Source of the DNA: Verrucomicrobiota bacterium
GTDB lineage: Bacteria > Chlamydiota > Chlamydiia > Chlamydiales > SM23-39
Reading direction: 5' to 3'
Length of the DNA: 64,000 nt
Assembly (NCBI GenBank): GCA_018239895.1
Contig: JAFEGL010000064.1
Span: 33,536-97,535 of the forward strand
Part shown: in pieces, positions 43,273 through 50,617 of the stretch
How the letters are laid out: every line of letters starts with the position of its first letter
Numbering within the stretch: position 1 is the stretch's first letter
Notes under the pieces: generated by a model
What the model was told of the DNA's origin: nothing
The model's input: the letters and a program-made list of their open reading frames with translations, nothing else
The model's database searches: none
Translations under genes and position numbers: made by a program

Positions 43273-43642
43273 TTGCAAGCTTACTGGCTGTATGAACTCG
43301 GCGGAAATTTCCCTGAAGCTTGTTGGATAAACTTGTCTGAATTTTGATCAGCGCAGAGGTAAATGGAGTATAGAGAGACGCAGAGAAATAAATAATAGAG
43401 ATAAGAGAGAAAAATAGAGATAGACCGGGCCCTGCCCGGAGTGAGAGAGGTGCGTATCGAACTCATTGGGACAGGGCAGCTTACTCACCCTCCTTTCTTC
43501 GGGCAGGGTCTCGGAATTTTTCTCATCGCTGCGTTGATCAAATTTCATGTCGGCATAAATTGTTGGAACGATTCTGTTTTGTTTATATAGTTTACTTTTA
43601 TTATGCTATTGACTGTTTAATTAATTAATTGTAATAATTAGG
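43273..43642. other. 370-bp intergenic region with imperfect hairpin
   Basis: No gene is supported here. It holds a purine-rich tract (about 43365-43450) and an imperfect inverted repeat: 43425-43450 (ccgggccctgcccgg core) pairs with 43488-43514 (cgggcagggtctcgg end), with weaker pairing extending to about 43405 and 43530. The right end is very AT-rich. TTGACT at 43609 and TAATAA at 43632 look like a promoter but would start transcription at or inside the yheT gene. Confidence 0.6.
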
Positions 43643-44632
43643 ATGAGTCCGCGAGAGGGTCAGGTGAGCCAAGAACTTCCATTCGAGCCGTTTCCGTTTT
43701 TGCACGATCCTCACCATCAGACAATTATCAACTCGTTTTTCAACCTGCTGTTTGAGCCGCCGTCGGATAGCAAGCTGGTGCTCCTCCCCGATGGCGATAA
43801 GATCTCCTTGGAAATCAGCACTCCCCGCGAATGGAAGCCGACGGATCTGACTGTCATGTTGGTTCACGGCCTCTGCGGGTCTCATAAGTCTCCCAACTTG
43901 GTCCGGATGGCTAAAAAACTCGAGCCGATGGGGATCCGGGTCGTCCGGTACAACATGCGAGGCTGCGGATCGGGAAGGGGACTCTCCAAGAAGATCTACC
44001 ACAGCGGGCGCAGCGAAGATGTCTTTGAATCGATCAAGGCTTTGAAGCGTGAGCACCCCCAGTCGCCGATCGTCTTGATCGGGTTCTCGCTGGGCGGCAA
44101 CATCGTGCTGAAATTGGCGGGGGAACTTGGCTCGATCGGGAAAGAGTTTTTAACGAAGGTGATCGCCGTTTCTCCTCCTGTCGACCTCTACTCGAGTGTT
44201 AAGATGTTGGGGGAGCCTTCGAATGCGATGTATGAAAAGTACTTCTATCGGCTTTTAAGGTCGGATGTCCATTACCTCCATAAAAAGTTCAAGGACCTCC
44301 CCAGGATCAAGCTCCCGAGGAACTTGAAGCTTTATGAGTTCGATCAGCTCTATACAGCCCCCACCAGCGGCTTTGCGAGCGCAGATGATTATTATAACAA
44401 GTGCAGCTCAGCCCATTTTGTTCCCGATATTACAATCCCAACAAAAATCCTTCTGGCTGAGGATGATCCGATCATATCGAGCGCCTCCCTTGATGCGTTC
44501 ACGATTCCCGCCTCGGTGAAGCTCTTTAAGACCAAAAAGGGAGGCCATATGGGGTACCTCGGGGCCATGGGCACAGAAAAGGGGTTTTACTGGCTAGATT
44601 CTCTATTAACTGACTGGATATTAGAGCCTTAA
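43643..44632 (+). CDS. yheT: YheT-like alpha/beta hydrolase
   Basis: A 329-aa serine hydrolase of the YheT/ABHD1-3 family. LHDPHHQTI near the N-terminus is diagnostic. LVHGLCGSHKSPN gives the oxyanion region, YNMRGCGSGRG follows, and GFSLGGNIVLK holds the nucleophile Ser. LLAEDDPII carries the acid and KGGHMGYLGA the His. Eukaryotic relatives act on phospholipid acyl chains; the bacterial substrate is unclear. A GTG seven codons downstream, with GAGAGGG before it, is an alternative start. Confidence 0.87.
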   Translation: MSPREGQVSQELPFEPFPFLHDPHHQTIINSFFNLLFEPPSDSKLVLLPDGDKISLEISTPREWKPTDLTVMLVHGLCGSHKSPNLVRMAKKLEPMGIRVVRYNMRGCGSGRGLSKKIYHSGRSEDVFESIKALKREHPQSPIVLIGFSLGGNIVLKLAGELGSIGKEFLTKVIAVSPPVDLYSSVKMLGEPSNAMYEKYFYRLLRSDVHYLHKKFKDLPRIKLPRNLKLYEFDQLYTAPTSGFASADDYYNKCSSAHFVPDITIPTKILLAEDDPIISSASLDAFTIPASVKLFKTKKGGHMGYLGAMGTEKGFYWLDSLLTDWILEP

Positions 44633-44692
44633 TTATATGGAATAAATTAATTATTAATTATGTTAAAATAATTAGTAATTAATGTTAATTCC

Positions 44693-45679
44693 ATGTCACT
44701 AGAAATTAAACGTAAATTAGACCCAAGCGACTCTATTTTACCGCATAAGAAACAGAAAAAGAGCAAGACGGTTGAAAAGGTCGAGCAGGTCGCCTACCCT
44801 GTTTTCCGTTCACCCACCTCATCGAGAATCAGGTTTGGCGTCCCGAAAGGGGTGGGTCGAGCGATCTACCGTTTCGAGAAGATGGGGCGAAAATATGTGG
44901 GGAAGACCGAAGACTTAGATAGGCGCCTATCGAAATATTCAAGCGACGCCTATCTGTCTGATCAACGGCCTAAAGCGGGTAAACGGGCCCAGTTTCTCCA
45001 AGATCTTCAACGCTCGCCTGGAAAATTTACCGTCTCTGTTTTAAAAGAAGTGGACCCTGAAGAGGATATTTACCAACCGGAAGAAGCGTTCATCCAATCA
45101 GAAGAGGCTGTTGAAAAGGGATACAACACCAATCGAAGAGGGGGCGGCCCAAAAATTGAAGAGGACGCCGATCCTTTTGTTCCGCCTGAAAAAGTCGTCA
45201 CAACGCCTGAACGGCAGTTTTCAATGAAATCTTACGGTCCCGAAATGACACCCACCACTTCTCGGATAAAATATGTCGTCTACTTGGCGATCGATCAAGA
45301 GACACGCAAGAGGTATGTAGGATCTTGCACGAGAGAAAACTACAAGAGAATTCGAGAGCACTTCAACGGGGCGTTCAATCCAAACTACGAGGGGTATAAC
45401 CGCCCCATGAGCCGCGCTATCCGGGCCGGCCACGAAATGAAAGTTTCTATCCTCTATGAGGCTGATAGCTACAAGAAACTCTTGGAAGCTGAGACCTTCT
45501 ATATTCAAAAGGAGAAGGAAAAACACCCTCTGTTCAATGGCAATAACGGGCGAAAGGCCAAGGAAAATTGTTCCGAAGTAGCCAATCTCGTCGCCGAGTT
45601 AGCTAAGCCCATGATCTTGCCGCCCGCCAAAGAGTCGTCGAATGAGACGGCGCTAGCGCGGACCTTAAGATTCAATTAA
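44693..45679 (+). CDS. Tandem GIY-YIG domain protein with NLS-like N-terminus
   Basis: The 328-aa protein has two GIY-YIG nuclease-type domains. The first (about 57-145) shows AIYRF, KYVGKTEDLDRRL and a Glu-rich EEAFIQ stretch. The second (about 193-285) shows VVYLAI, KRYVGSCT, an Arg and LEAETFYIQ with the metal-binding Glu. The N-terminus has KRK at 6-8 and KKQKK at 19-23 separated by 10 residues, a bipartite nuclear-localisation pattern. No other domain is visible. It may cut DNA in the host or repair DNA in the bacterium; the NLS is a pattern only. Confidence 0.75.
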   Translation: MSLEIKRKLDPSDSILPHKKQKKSKTVEKVEQVAYPVFRSPTSSRIRFGVPKGVGRAIYRFEKMGRKYVGKTEDLDRRLSKYSSDAYLSDQRPKAGKRAQFLQDLQRSPGKFTVSVLKEVDPEEDIYQPEEAFIQSEEAVEKGYNTNRRGGGPKIEEDADPFVPPEKVVTTPERQFSMKSYGPEMTPTTSRIKYVVYLAIDQETRKRYVGSCTRENYKRIREHFNGAFNPNYEGYNRPMSRAIRAGHEMKVSILYEADSYKKLLEAETFYIQKEKEKHPLFNGNNGRKAKENCSEVANLVAELAKPMILPPAKESSNETALARTLRFN

Positions 45680-47187
45680 ATAGGCTGTTCGACAGCCACT
45701 TTTGCTCGGGTAAACTGTCTATTCAGAGAGCGGACCGAGAGGATCCAGAAGAGGATGGTAAATCCGATCACTGGCAAGAGGAAGTGGGTGATCGAGAGGA
45801 CCGATCCGGTTCCCACTAGCTGAATCAAGATAATCTGAATCCAGGCAGCGCCCGACTTGCCGAGGCGAGATCCCACCACGTCGATCGCCGCTTTCCCTTT
45901 CACCTTCGACTCCTGATCGAGCGGAATGAACGACATCTCTTTCGTCGGGTCGAAGAAGGTGTACTTCATGATCTTGGTCGAGACGTTTTGGAACGCGCCG
46001 AAGAAGACGATGAGCATCAAGGGAACGGTTCCTAAAGAGCTGCTCAAGGGGCCGAGCCATTCAGGATGCATAAAGAAAATGAGGAAGAGGAGGCTCGTCG
46101 TCCCGATGACGATCGGAGGGAGCAGGGCGGAGAATCTCCAGCCAAAGAGGCGGATGATGACGCCGCTGAGGAAGAGGGTGACAAAGAGAGAGCAGATTCC
46201 GACCGAGGAGCTGATCGTAGCCATGAAGCCTTGGTAGGCCCCCGTCTCGGGGAAGGCCAATTTGAGGTTTGCTTTCCAGGTCACTTCCGTGAGATTCATC
46301 ACGAGGCCGTAGGCGATGACCATCATCGCAATGCAGCGGAGGTAGCGGGACTTGGCGATGAACTTTAAGCTCTGCAAGAGAGTGAGCTTCGTTTTCTGGT
46401 CGAACTCTTGAGTTTTCGTTTCGGGTTGGTAGAGCCGTTCATCCCTGGTTAAGACCTTCTTCGTGAGGATGTAGTGGAGGGCCATGATCATGACGCCGAA
46501 GAAGAGGACGAAGCAGACGAGGCTTTGGAGGGCGGTGTTAAACTGGTCTCCAACATATTTTTGCGTAAAATAGTAGACGAGGGGGCCGACCATGATCTGG
46601 GCCAGGTCGCCGCCAGCCACGAAGAGGCTGTAGCTTCTTTTGGCTTCATTGAAATTGCAGATGTGGTTGACGAATCCCCAAAAGAGGAGGAAGAAGACGA
46701 CCTGCCCCCAGAGTTCGGCAGTGACAAAGAAGATCGATTGGATCCAGTTTCTATAGATCGAGACCCAGTGGCTGTTCTCCTGGCCAAGCACATTCAAGAG
46801 CCAGTCGGCCGATTCGTGGGGCGATAAGGTCTCTACGTTCGGATAGAGGACAAACCCAAAGAGGGCGACGACCGCCATGAAGAAAGCGATGATTCCGTAG
46901 AAAAGGACAGATCTTCGGTACTTATTTGAGAGTTTGGAATAGAGGAGGGTGACGCCGAGCGCCGTCGGTAAAACGAGCCAACCTTTCAGGACGGGGATCA
47001 CTTCAGCTCCTCCGCCCCGCGCCGTAACGACGAAGGCATCCTTCATGGTCGTTAATACCCCGTACGTCATCGAAATAAAGAATTTCATGAAAATGAGAGG
47101 AAGAAATTTCTTTAGCTCGAACGCTTGAATAGGCCAGAGACGATTTCGCCACCTAACCCACGGAGTTACCTTTTCTCCAGATGCCAT
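45676..47187 (-). CDS. ATP:ADP antiporter-family nucleotide transporter
   Basis: A 503-aa protein with about 12 membrane segments of the NTT/Tlc family (KKFLPLIFMKFFISMTYGVL; TMKDAFVVTARGGGAEVIPVLK; FNEAKRSYSLFVAGGDLAQI; FFDPTKEMSFIPLD). Chlamydiae use such proteins to take host ATP or other nucleotides. Which paralog this is (energy exchange, net nucleotide import or NAD) cannot be read safely. The start codon at 47187 coincides with the edge of hairpin element E, and the 3' end overlaps the GIY-YIG gene by 4 nt in convergent orientation. Confidence 0.92.
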   Translation of the reverse strand: MASGEKVTPWVRWRNRLWPIQAFELKKFLPLIFMKFFISMTYGVLTTMKDAFVVTARGGGAEVIPVLKGWLVLPTALGVTLLYSKLSNKYRRSVLFYGIIAFFMAVVALFGFVLYPNVETLSPHESADWLLNVLGQENSHWVSIYRNWIQSIFFVTAELWGQVVFFLLFWGFVNHICNFNEAKRSYSLFVAGGDLAQIMVGPLVYYFTQKYVGDQFNTALQSLVCFVLFFGVMIMALHYILTKKVLTRDERLYQPETKTQEFDQKTKLTLLQSLKFIAKSRYLRCIAMMVIAYGLVMNLTEVTWKANLKLAFPETGAYQGFMATISSSVGICSLFVTLFLSGVIIRLFGWRFSALLPPIVIGTTSLLFLIFFMHPEWLGPLSSSLGTVPLMLIVFFGAFQNVSTKIMKYTFFDPTKEMSFIPLDQESKVKGKAAIDVVGSRLGKSGAAWIQIILIQLVGTGSVLSITHFLLPVIGFTILFWILSVRSLNRQFTRAKVAVEQPI

Positions 47188-47352
47188 GAACCTATCCGTA
47201 AAGTAATTTGTGGCAAGCCCGGGAATTCGGGCGAGCGATTTTTGAAAGAAAAGCCGAGGTCAATATTGGGACGAGAATATGGCCTCGGCTTTTCTTTCGA
47301 AAAGCGCCGGCCGAAGCTCGGGCTTGCCCAAAGGACTTTGCGGTTAGGTTCA
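47187..47352. repeat. Long inverted repeat (hairpin element E)
   Basis: A 166-bp imperfect hairpin between divergent genes. tgaacctatccgtaaagt at the left pairs with the right end (acttt..ggttaggttca), then ggcaagcccg/cgggcttgcc, then gaaagaaaagccgagg/cctcggcttttcttt (one base offset). The centre is about 15 nt. The terminal gaacctat and a nearby agtaat word are also in element D. The left edge is the start codon of the nucleotide transporter. Confidence 0.88.
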
Positions 47353-47417
47353 TAGATCCAGGTTTACATTCCTTGGCATTTATACAAGAAATGCTCTATA
47401 AAAGTCATCTAGGAATT

Positions 47418-47951
47418 ATGTCCAAAATATCTTTAAGTATCAAGTGGGGTGCCAGTCTGATTCTCCTCATAGGAGGGGGGACCTGGTTTGCCTGCAATTG
47501 GGATTTTTCCCATCAAACTTTTGAGGGGTGTCCTTTTTGCAATGAAAAGCTCCTTCAGATCCAGGAATTTGCTCGGGAAGGGGAGGCTTTAGCGATCTTG
47601 ACCCACAAGCCCGCGGTTCCAGGGCATGTGCTGATCATCCCTGCCAGGCATGTGGAGCGGTTTGAAGAACTTTCGGCTCAAGAAATTCTAGCGATCGGGG
47701 AGATGATCAAGAGGGTCGATCGGGCAGTCCGGCAGCTTTATGGAACGACCGGCTACGATTTGTTGGAGAAAAATGGGCGGGAGGCGGGTCAGACGGTCAC
47801 CCACGTCCATTTTCACTACCTGCCCCGCTCGGAAAAAATGGGCGAAGTTGGCTTCCTATCGAGGTTTTTTTTGAGGCCTCTTTTGAAGCCTCTAACGGAG
47901 GAGGAGATGAAAGAATTAAACGAGCTTCTCCACTCGGCCGCGCTCGAGTAG
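47418..47951 (+). CDS. HIT-family protein with N-terminal membrane anchor
   Basis: A 177-aa protein from the ATG at 47418 (AGGAA site); the frame upstream crosses element E and is not used. Residues 11-26 are a membrane segment (GASLILLIGGGTWFAC). The HIT core follows: CPFCNE, then PGHVLIIPARHVERFEEL, and the catalytic HVHFH (129-133). HIT proteins hydrolyse nucleotide-phosphoramidates and dinucleotides. Plain HINT proteins are about 110-140 aa and soluble, so the anchor is unusual. Its 3' end overlaps the desaturase gene by 36 nt. Confidence 0.85.
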   Translation: MSKISLSIKWGASLILLIGGGTWFACNWDFSHQTFEGCPFCNEKLLQIQEFAREGEALAILTHKPAVPGHVLIIPARHVERFEELSAQEILAIGEMIKRVDRAVRQLYGTTGYDLLEKNGREAGQTVTHVHFHYLPRSEKMGEVGFLSRFFLRPLLKPLTEEEMKELNELLHSAALE

Positions 47952-49028
47952 TTTCACAAAATTCTTCCACTCTTTCCAGGAGCTCTTCAGGCTTTTCTTG
48001 GCGGAACGGATTTCTCCGATCAGCTTCGCCCGTTCCCGCTTTTCGACCGCTTTGTACCGATCGATCAGCGATTGAACTTGAGAGAGCTTTCCGACCAACG
48101 AGTCGTTGAGTTCGGTCAGCCGCGACTCGAGCCGATCTTTATGGGAATAGAAGGAGACTTTGATTTTATCGACGAGGAGAACTTTGTGATCCGAGACCAG
48201 CTGCCGCAAGATTCTAAAGTCGTTAACTTGTCTTAAATCTTTCGCCAAACCCACTTTATTCAAGCACCAGATGAGCCATTTTCCTGGATCAAAGTGGTAC
48301 CAGCGGATCCCGTTTCTGTAGTCGTTGGAGAAGGTGTGGTGGTAGTTGTGGTAGCCCTCGCCGTAAGTGATGAGGGAGATCAGATAATTATCCACAGCCG
48401 AGTGTTCGCGGCTGTAGGCTTGAGTTCCCCACATGTGGGCGAGCGAGTTGATCGACCAAGTTGAGTGGTGGAGTAAAAAAGTTCTCAGCCACCAGATGAA
48501 GACGAACGAGGCCCAGTAGTCTTGGAAGAGCCATCCGAAGAGGGCGAAAACGGAAGTGCTTGCGACGACGAGGCAAGCGCCATAGTATTTGTGTTGAAAT
48601 ACCAGAAGCTTATTTCTGTACAAATCGGCGACGACTTTCGGGTCGATCTCGTCTGTCTTGAAGAAGATCCAAGTTATGTGGGCGTGCCAGAAACCTTTTG
48701 TGACCGAATAGGGGTCTTTATCTGTGTCGACGAATGCATGGTGGAGTCTATGGTCGTAGCACCATCTCAGGGCGCTTCCCTGTGTGGCCAACGTCGCGAA
48801 AAACAGGAGGACCACCTCGACGATGGGGTGTGCTTTGTAAGCCTGGTGCGAATAGAGTCTATGGTATCCGCTTGTGATGGCGATCCCTGTGGCGAAGACG
48901 AGAGCAATCATCGACCAAACGATCCCAGCTGGGGGGAGCCGCTCAATAAAAAACAGAGGGAGGGCAACACCCAAAAAGATGTGATAGCCGACGATGTACA
49001 AAAGTCTCGTCCAATCGATATTTTTCAT
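47916..49028 (-). CDS. Acyl-CoA desaturase (delta-9 type) with C-terminal coiled coil
   Basis: A 370-aa di-iron desaturase from the ATG at 49028. The three histidine boxes are H56RLYSH61, H93RLHH97 and H227NYHH231, with WSINSLAHMWG before the third. The membrane segments lie around 10-50, 70-85 and 150-185. The extra C-terminal 80-residue region (DRLESRLTELNDSLVGKLSQ...) is a coiled coil not found in ordinary desaturases. It should make monounsaturated fatty acids. Its start overlaps the stop of the DsbB-like gene. Confidence 0.88.
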   Translation of the reverse strand: MKNIDWTRLLYIVGYHIFLGVALPLFFIERLPPAGIVWSMIALVFATGIAITSGYHRLYSHQAYKAHPIVEVVLLFFATLATQGSALRWCYDHRLHHAFVDTDKDPYSVTKGFWHAHITWIFFKTDEIDPKVVADLYRNKLLVFQHKYYGACLVVASTSVFALFGWLFQDYWASFVFIWWLRTFLLHHSTWSINSLAHMWGTQAYSREHSAVDNYLISLITYGEGYHNYHHTFSNDYRNGIRWYHFDPGKWLIWCLNKVGLAKDLRQVNDFRILRQLVSDHKVLLVDKIKVSFYSHKDRLESRLTELNDSLVGKLSQVQSLIDRYKAVEKRERAKLIGEIRSAKKSLKSSWKEWKNFVKLLERGRVEKLV

Positions 49029-49384
49029 TGTGACCTCTTCAAACAGAATAGAAGAATCGCAATGCAAAGGAAGACCCCTATTGAAATCCAAGTAACGAGC
49101 GTCGATGTGGGGCATCCTGAGCAGAATGCAAATCCCCATTCGGGTTTTTTGTGTAAAACTACTTGATAAATCGAAATTCCCAAACCCAAAATGACTTGGG
49201 GTAAAAGATACGAGCTAATTCCTAAAAATCCGCGCCAAGCGGCGATCCCGGCGATGAAGGCGAGGGGATATAAGCAAATCCTTTCCATCCAAATGAGACA
49301 GCAAGGTTCGACAAAGTAGAGGTCGGCAATCAGAGAGAGGCAGGCGAGGACCCACACTGTATAAAGGCCATATGTCCGAATCAT
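49025..49384 (-). CDS. DsbB/BdbC-like disulfide oxidoreductase, atypical active site
   Basis: A 119-aa protein with four membrane segments (5-21, 40-54, 60-76, 98-114). EPCCLIWMERICLYPLAF (27-44) matches the CxxCWxxR..MYP motif of BdbC/DsbB, but the order is Cys28-Cys29-Leu30-Ile31-Trp32, so the second Cys of CxxC is Ile and an extra Cys sits next to the first. A second pair is Cys88/Cys91 (FCSGC). The family moves electrons from DsbA to quinones. It overlaps both neighbours by 4 nt. Confidence 0.75.
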   Translation of the reverse strand: MIRTYGLYTVWVLACLSLIADLYFVEPCCLIWMERICLYPLAFIAGIAAWRGFLGISSYLLPQVILGLGISIYQVVLHKKPEWGFAFCSGCPTSTLVTWISIGVFLCIAILLFCLKRSQ

Positions 49385-49503
49385 TGCTGCGCCTCTGTCG
49401 CGATGGGAGCGGTTCCCTGCACGACTAAGATGGCGACGGCGGCTAAAAAGACGAAAACGGCCAAAGTGACCATAATTAAAAATTTGGGTGTTTTGTTTTC
49501 CAT
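49381..49503 (-). CDS. 40-residue membrane micro-protein
   Basis: A small ORF starting at the ATG at 49503 with residues 9-29 forming one membrane segment (LIMVTLAVFVFLAAVAILVV) and a hydrophilic tail (QGTAPIATEAQQ). The stop TGA overlaps the ATG of the DsbB-like gene (ATGA), giving a third coupled member of the operon. Short size makes it less certain, but the clean membrane segment and the coupling support a real gene. Confidence 0.6.
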   Translation of the reverse strand: MENKTPKFLIMVTLAVFVFLAAVAILVVQGTAPIATEAQQ

Positions 49504-49558
49504 ATGATAGAAGGATGGCAGCAAACCCCCCGTTTGTAAAGGGAAAAATCGGCGATCG

Positions 49559-49729
49559 TCATCTCTTTTTTTTAGATTTTTTCGGTTTGGCCGGCCCCTT
49601 TCCCTTGCCGGTCCGGCGCGCTTCGCTTAAAGCGATGGCAATAGCCTGCTTCTGCGGCCTGCCGCTATGGATCAATTCTTTGATATTCTCACTGATCACT
49701 TCTTTGCTAGAGCCTTTTTTCAATGGCAC
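49559..49729 (-). CDS. DUF6496-like micro-protein
   Basis: A 56-residue protein starting with GTG at 49729: residues 2-9 PLKKGSSK, then [30 protein letters not shown], and a Lys/Pro-rich tail. This is the widespread small family (DUF6496) with the KKGSSKE..S.NI.EL...G.P..QA.AIAL pattern. It has a helical core and a basic tail that could bind nucleic acid. It lies 7 nt downstream of msrB and is probably expressed with it. Function unknown in general. Confidence 0.8.
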   Translation of the reverse strand: MPLKKGSSKEVISENIKELIHSGRPQKQAIAIALSEARRTGKGKGPAKPKKSKKKR

Positions 49730-49736
49730 AAGACAC

Positions 49737-50168
49737 CTACTTTAAAGTTAAAGAGATGGAGTTGATGCAATATCGTAAATTTTTGGGAGGGGGGCCGTCG
49801 TTGAAGACATGGCCCAAGTGGGCATCGCAGCACCGGCACAATACTTCATACCGCTTGAATCCGAGGCTCCAATCTTCCAGGTAATAGACATTTTTTGGTC
49901 CGACTGGCTGGGTAAATGTGGGCCAGCCGACGCCCGCTTGGTATTTATCCTTTGAGCTGAACAGAGCGAGCGAGCATCCGGCGCAGTGGTAAATTCCCTC
50001 TCTTTGTGTCAAAACATAAAGTCCTAAAAAAGCCCCTTCGGTCGCTTTGCGGCGCATCACGTTATAGCGCTCTCGGCCCAACTGCTCGCGCCACTCGGAA
50101 TCGGACCTTTCGACCCTTTCTCCCATCCAGGCCATCGCCAGAATCAATAGAATCGTTCTCGTATACAT
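49737..50168 (-). CDS. msrB: Peptide methionine-R-sulfoxide reductase MsrB
   Basis: A 143-aa protein with a hydrophobic start ([12 protein letters not shown]) that may be an export signal. The MsrB core follows: [13 protein letters not shown] and [17 protein letters not shown] supply the zinc cysteines, [11 protein letters not shown] is the substrate loop, and RYCINS near the end carries the catalytic Cys. It repairs oxidised methionine. An exported form would work in the envelope. AGGCGAG precedes the ATG. Confidence 0.92.
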   Translation of the reverse strand: MYTRTILLILAMAWMGERVERSDSEWREQLGRERYNVMRRKATEGAFLGLYVLTQREGIYHCAGCSLALFSSKDKYQAGVGWPTFTQPVGPKNVYYLEDWSLGFKRYEVLCRCCDAHLGHVFNDGPPPKNLRYCINSISLTLK

Positions 50169-50206
50169 ATCTCGCCTTATACTCGTGAAAATGATAACCT
50201 ACAAAT

Positions 50207-50617
50207 ATGAAAGAGTTGATCGAAGCGAGAGTCTCTCCGAAAAAGGTTTGGGAAGCTTGGGAAAGAGCCCATGCGGTCCATGGCCAAGGAAAGATCGAAT
50301 CGGGGCAAAAAGGGGTTTCGAAAGCCGAAGGAAAATCGGCTTTCAAGTACCAGATCCTCGAAGTCAAGTTGGGCGAGTCGTTCTCGATCCTCTGGAAAAC
50401 GCTCTTTGTCCGGTTGATCTTCACCCACACTGTGAAGCCGAGCAGCCGCGGATCGGAGATCTCCTACGGCGTCGATATTCGGGGACCCTTTGCTTGGCCG
50501 ATCCGGTGGGCGCTCGGCAAAAAGATCCAGCGGAATATATCTCAAGTTCTCAAGGCGATCGTCAAACAGTTAGAAGACGAGAGCGAACGCGAGTCGCGCA
50601 ACGGGAGAAGCTCGTAG
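50207..50617 (+). CDS. START/SRPBCC-like protein
   Basis: A 136-aa protein. The opening (MKELIEARVSPKKVWEAWERAHAVHGQ) has the strand-helix start of the polyketide-cyclase/SRPBCC fold. The middle has strands (AFKYQILEVKLGESFSILWKTLF), and the C-terminal helix is AWPIRWALGKKIQRNISQVLKAIVKQLEDE, the lid helix of the fold. Such proteins bind hydrophobic ligands. The ribosome-binding site is weak. Its 3' end overlaps the convergent gene by 48 nt. Confidence 0.72.
   Translation: MKELIEARVSPKKVWEAWERAHAVHGQGKIESGQKGVSKAEGKSAFKYQILEVKLGESFSILWKTLFVRLIFTHTVKPSSRGSEISYGVDIRGPFAWPIRWALGKKIQRNISQVLKAIVKQLEDESERESRNGRSS

Noticed and set aside
43281..43548. Small minus-strand ORFs in the 370-bp gap
   Set aside because: They cover the purine/pyrimidine-rich tract and hairpin, with no ribosome-binding site and no protein-like composition.
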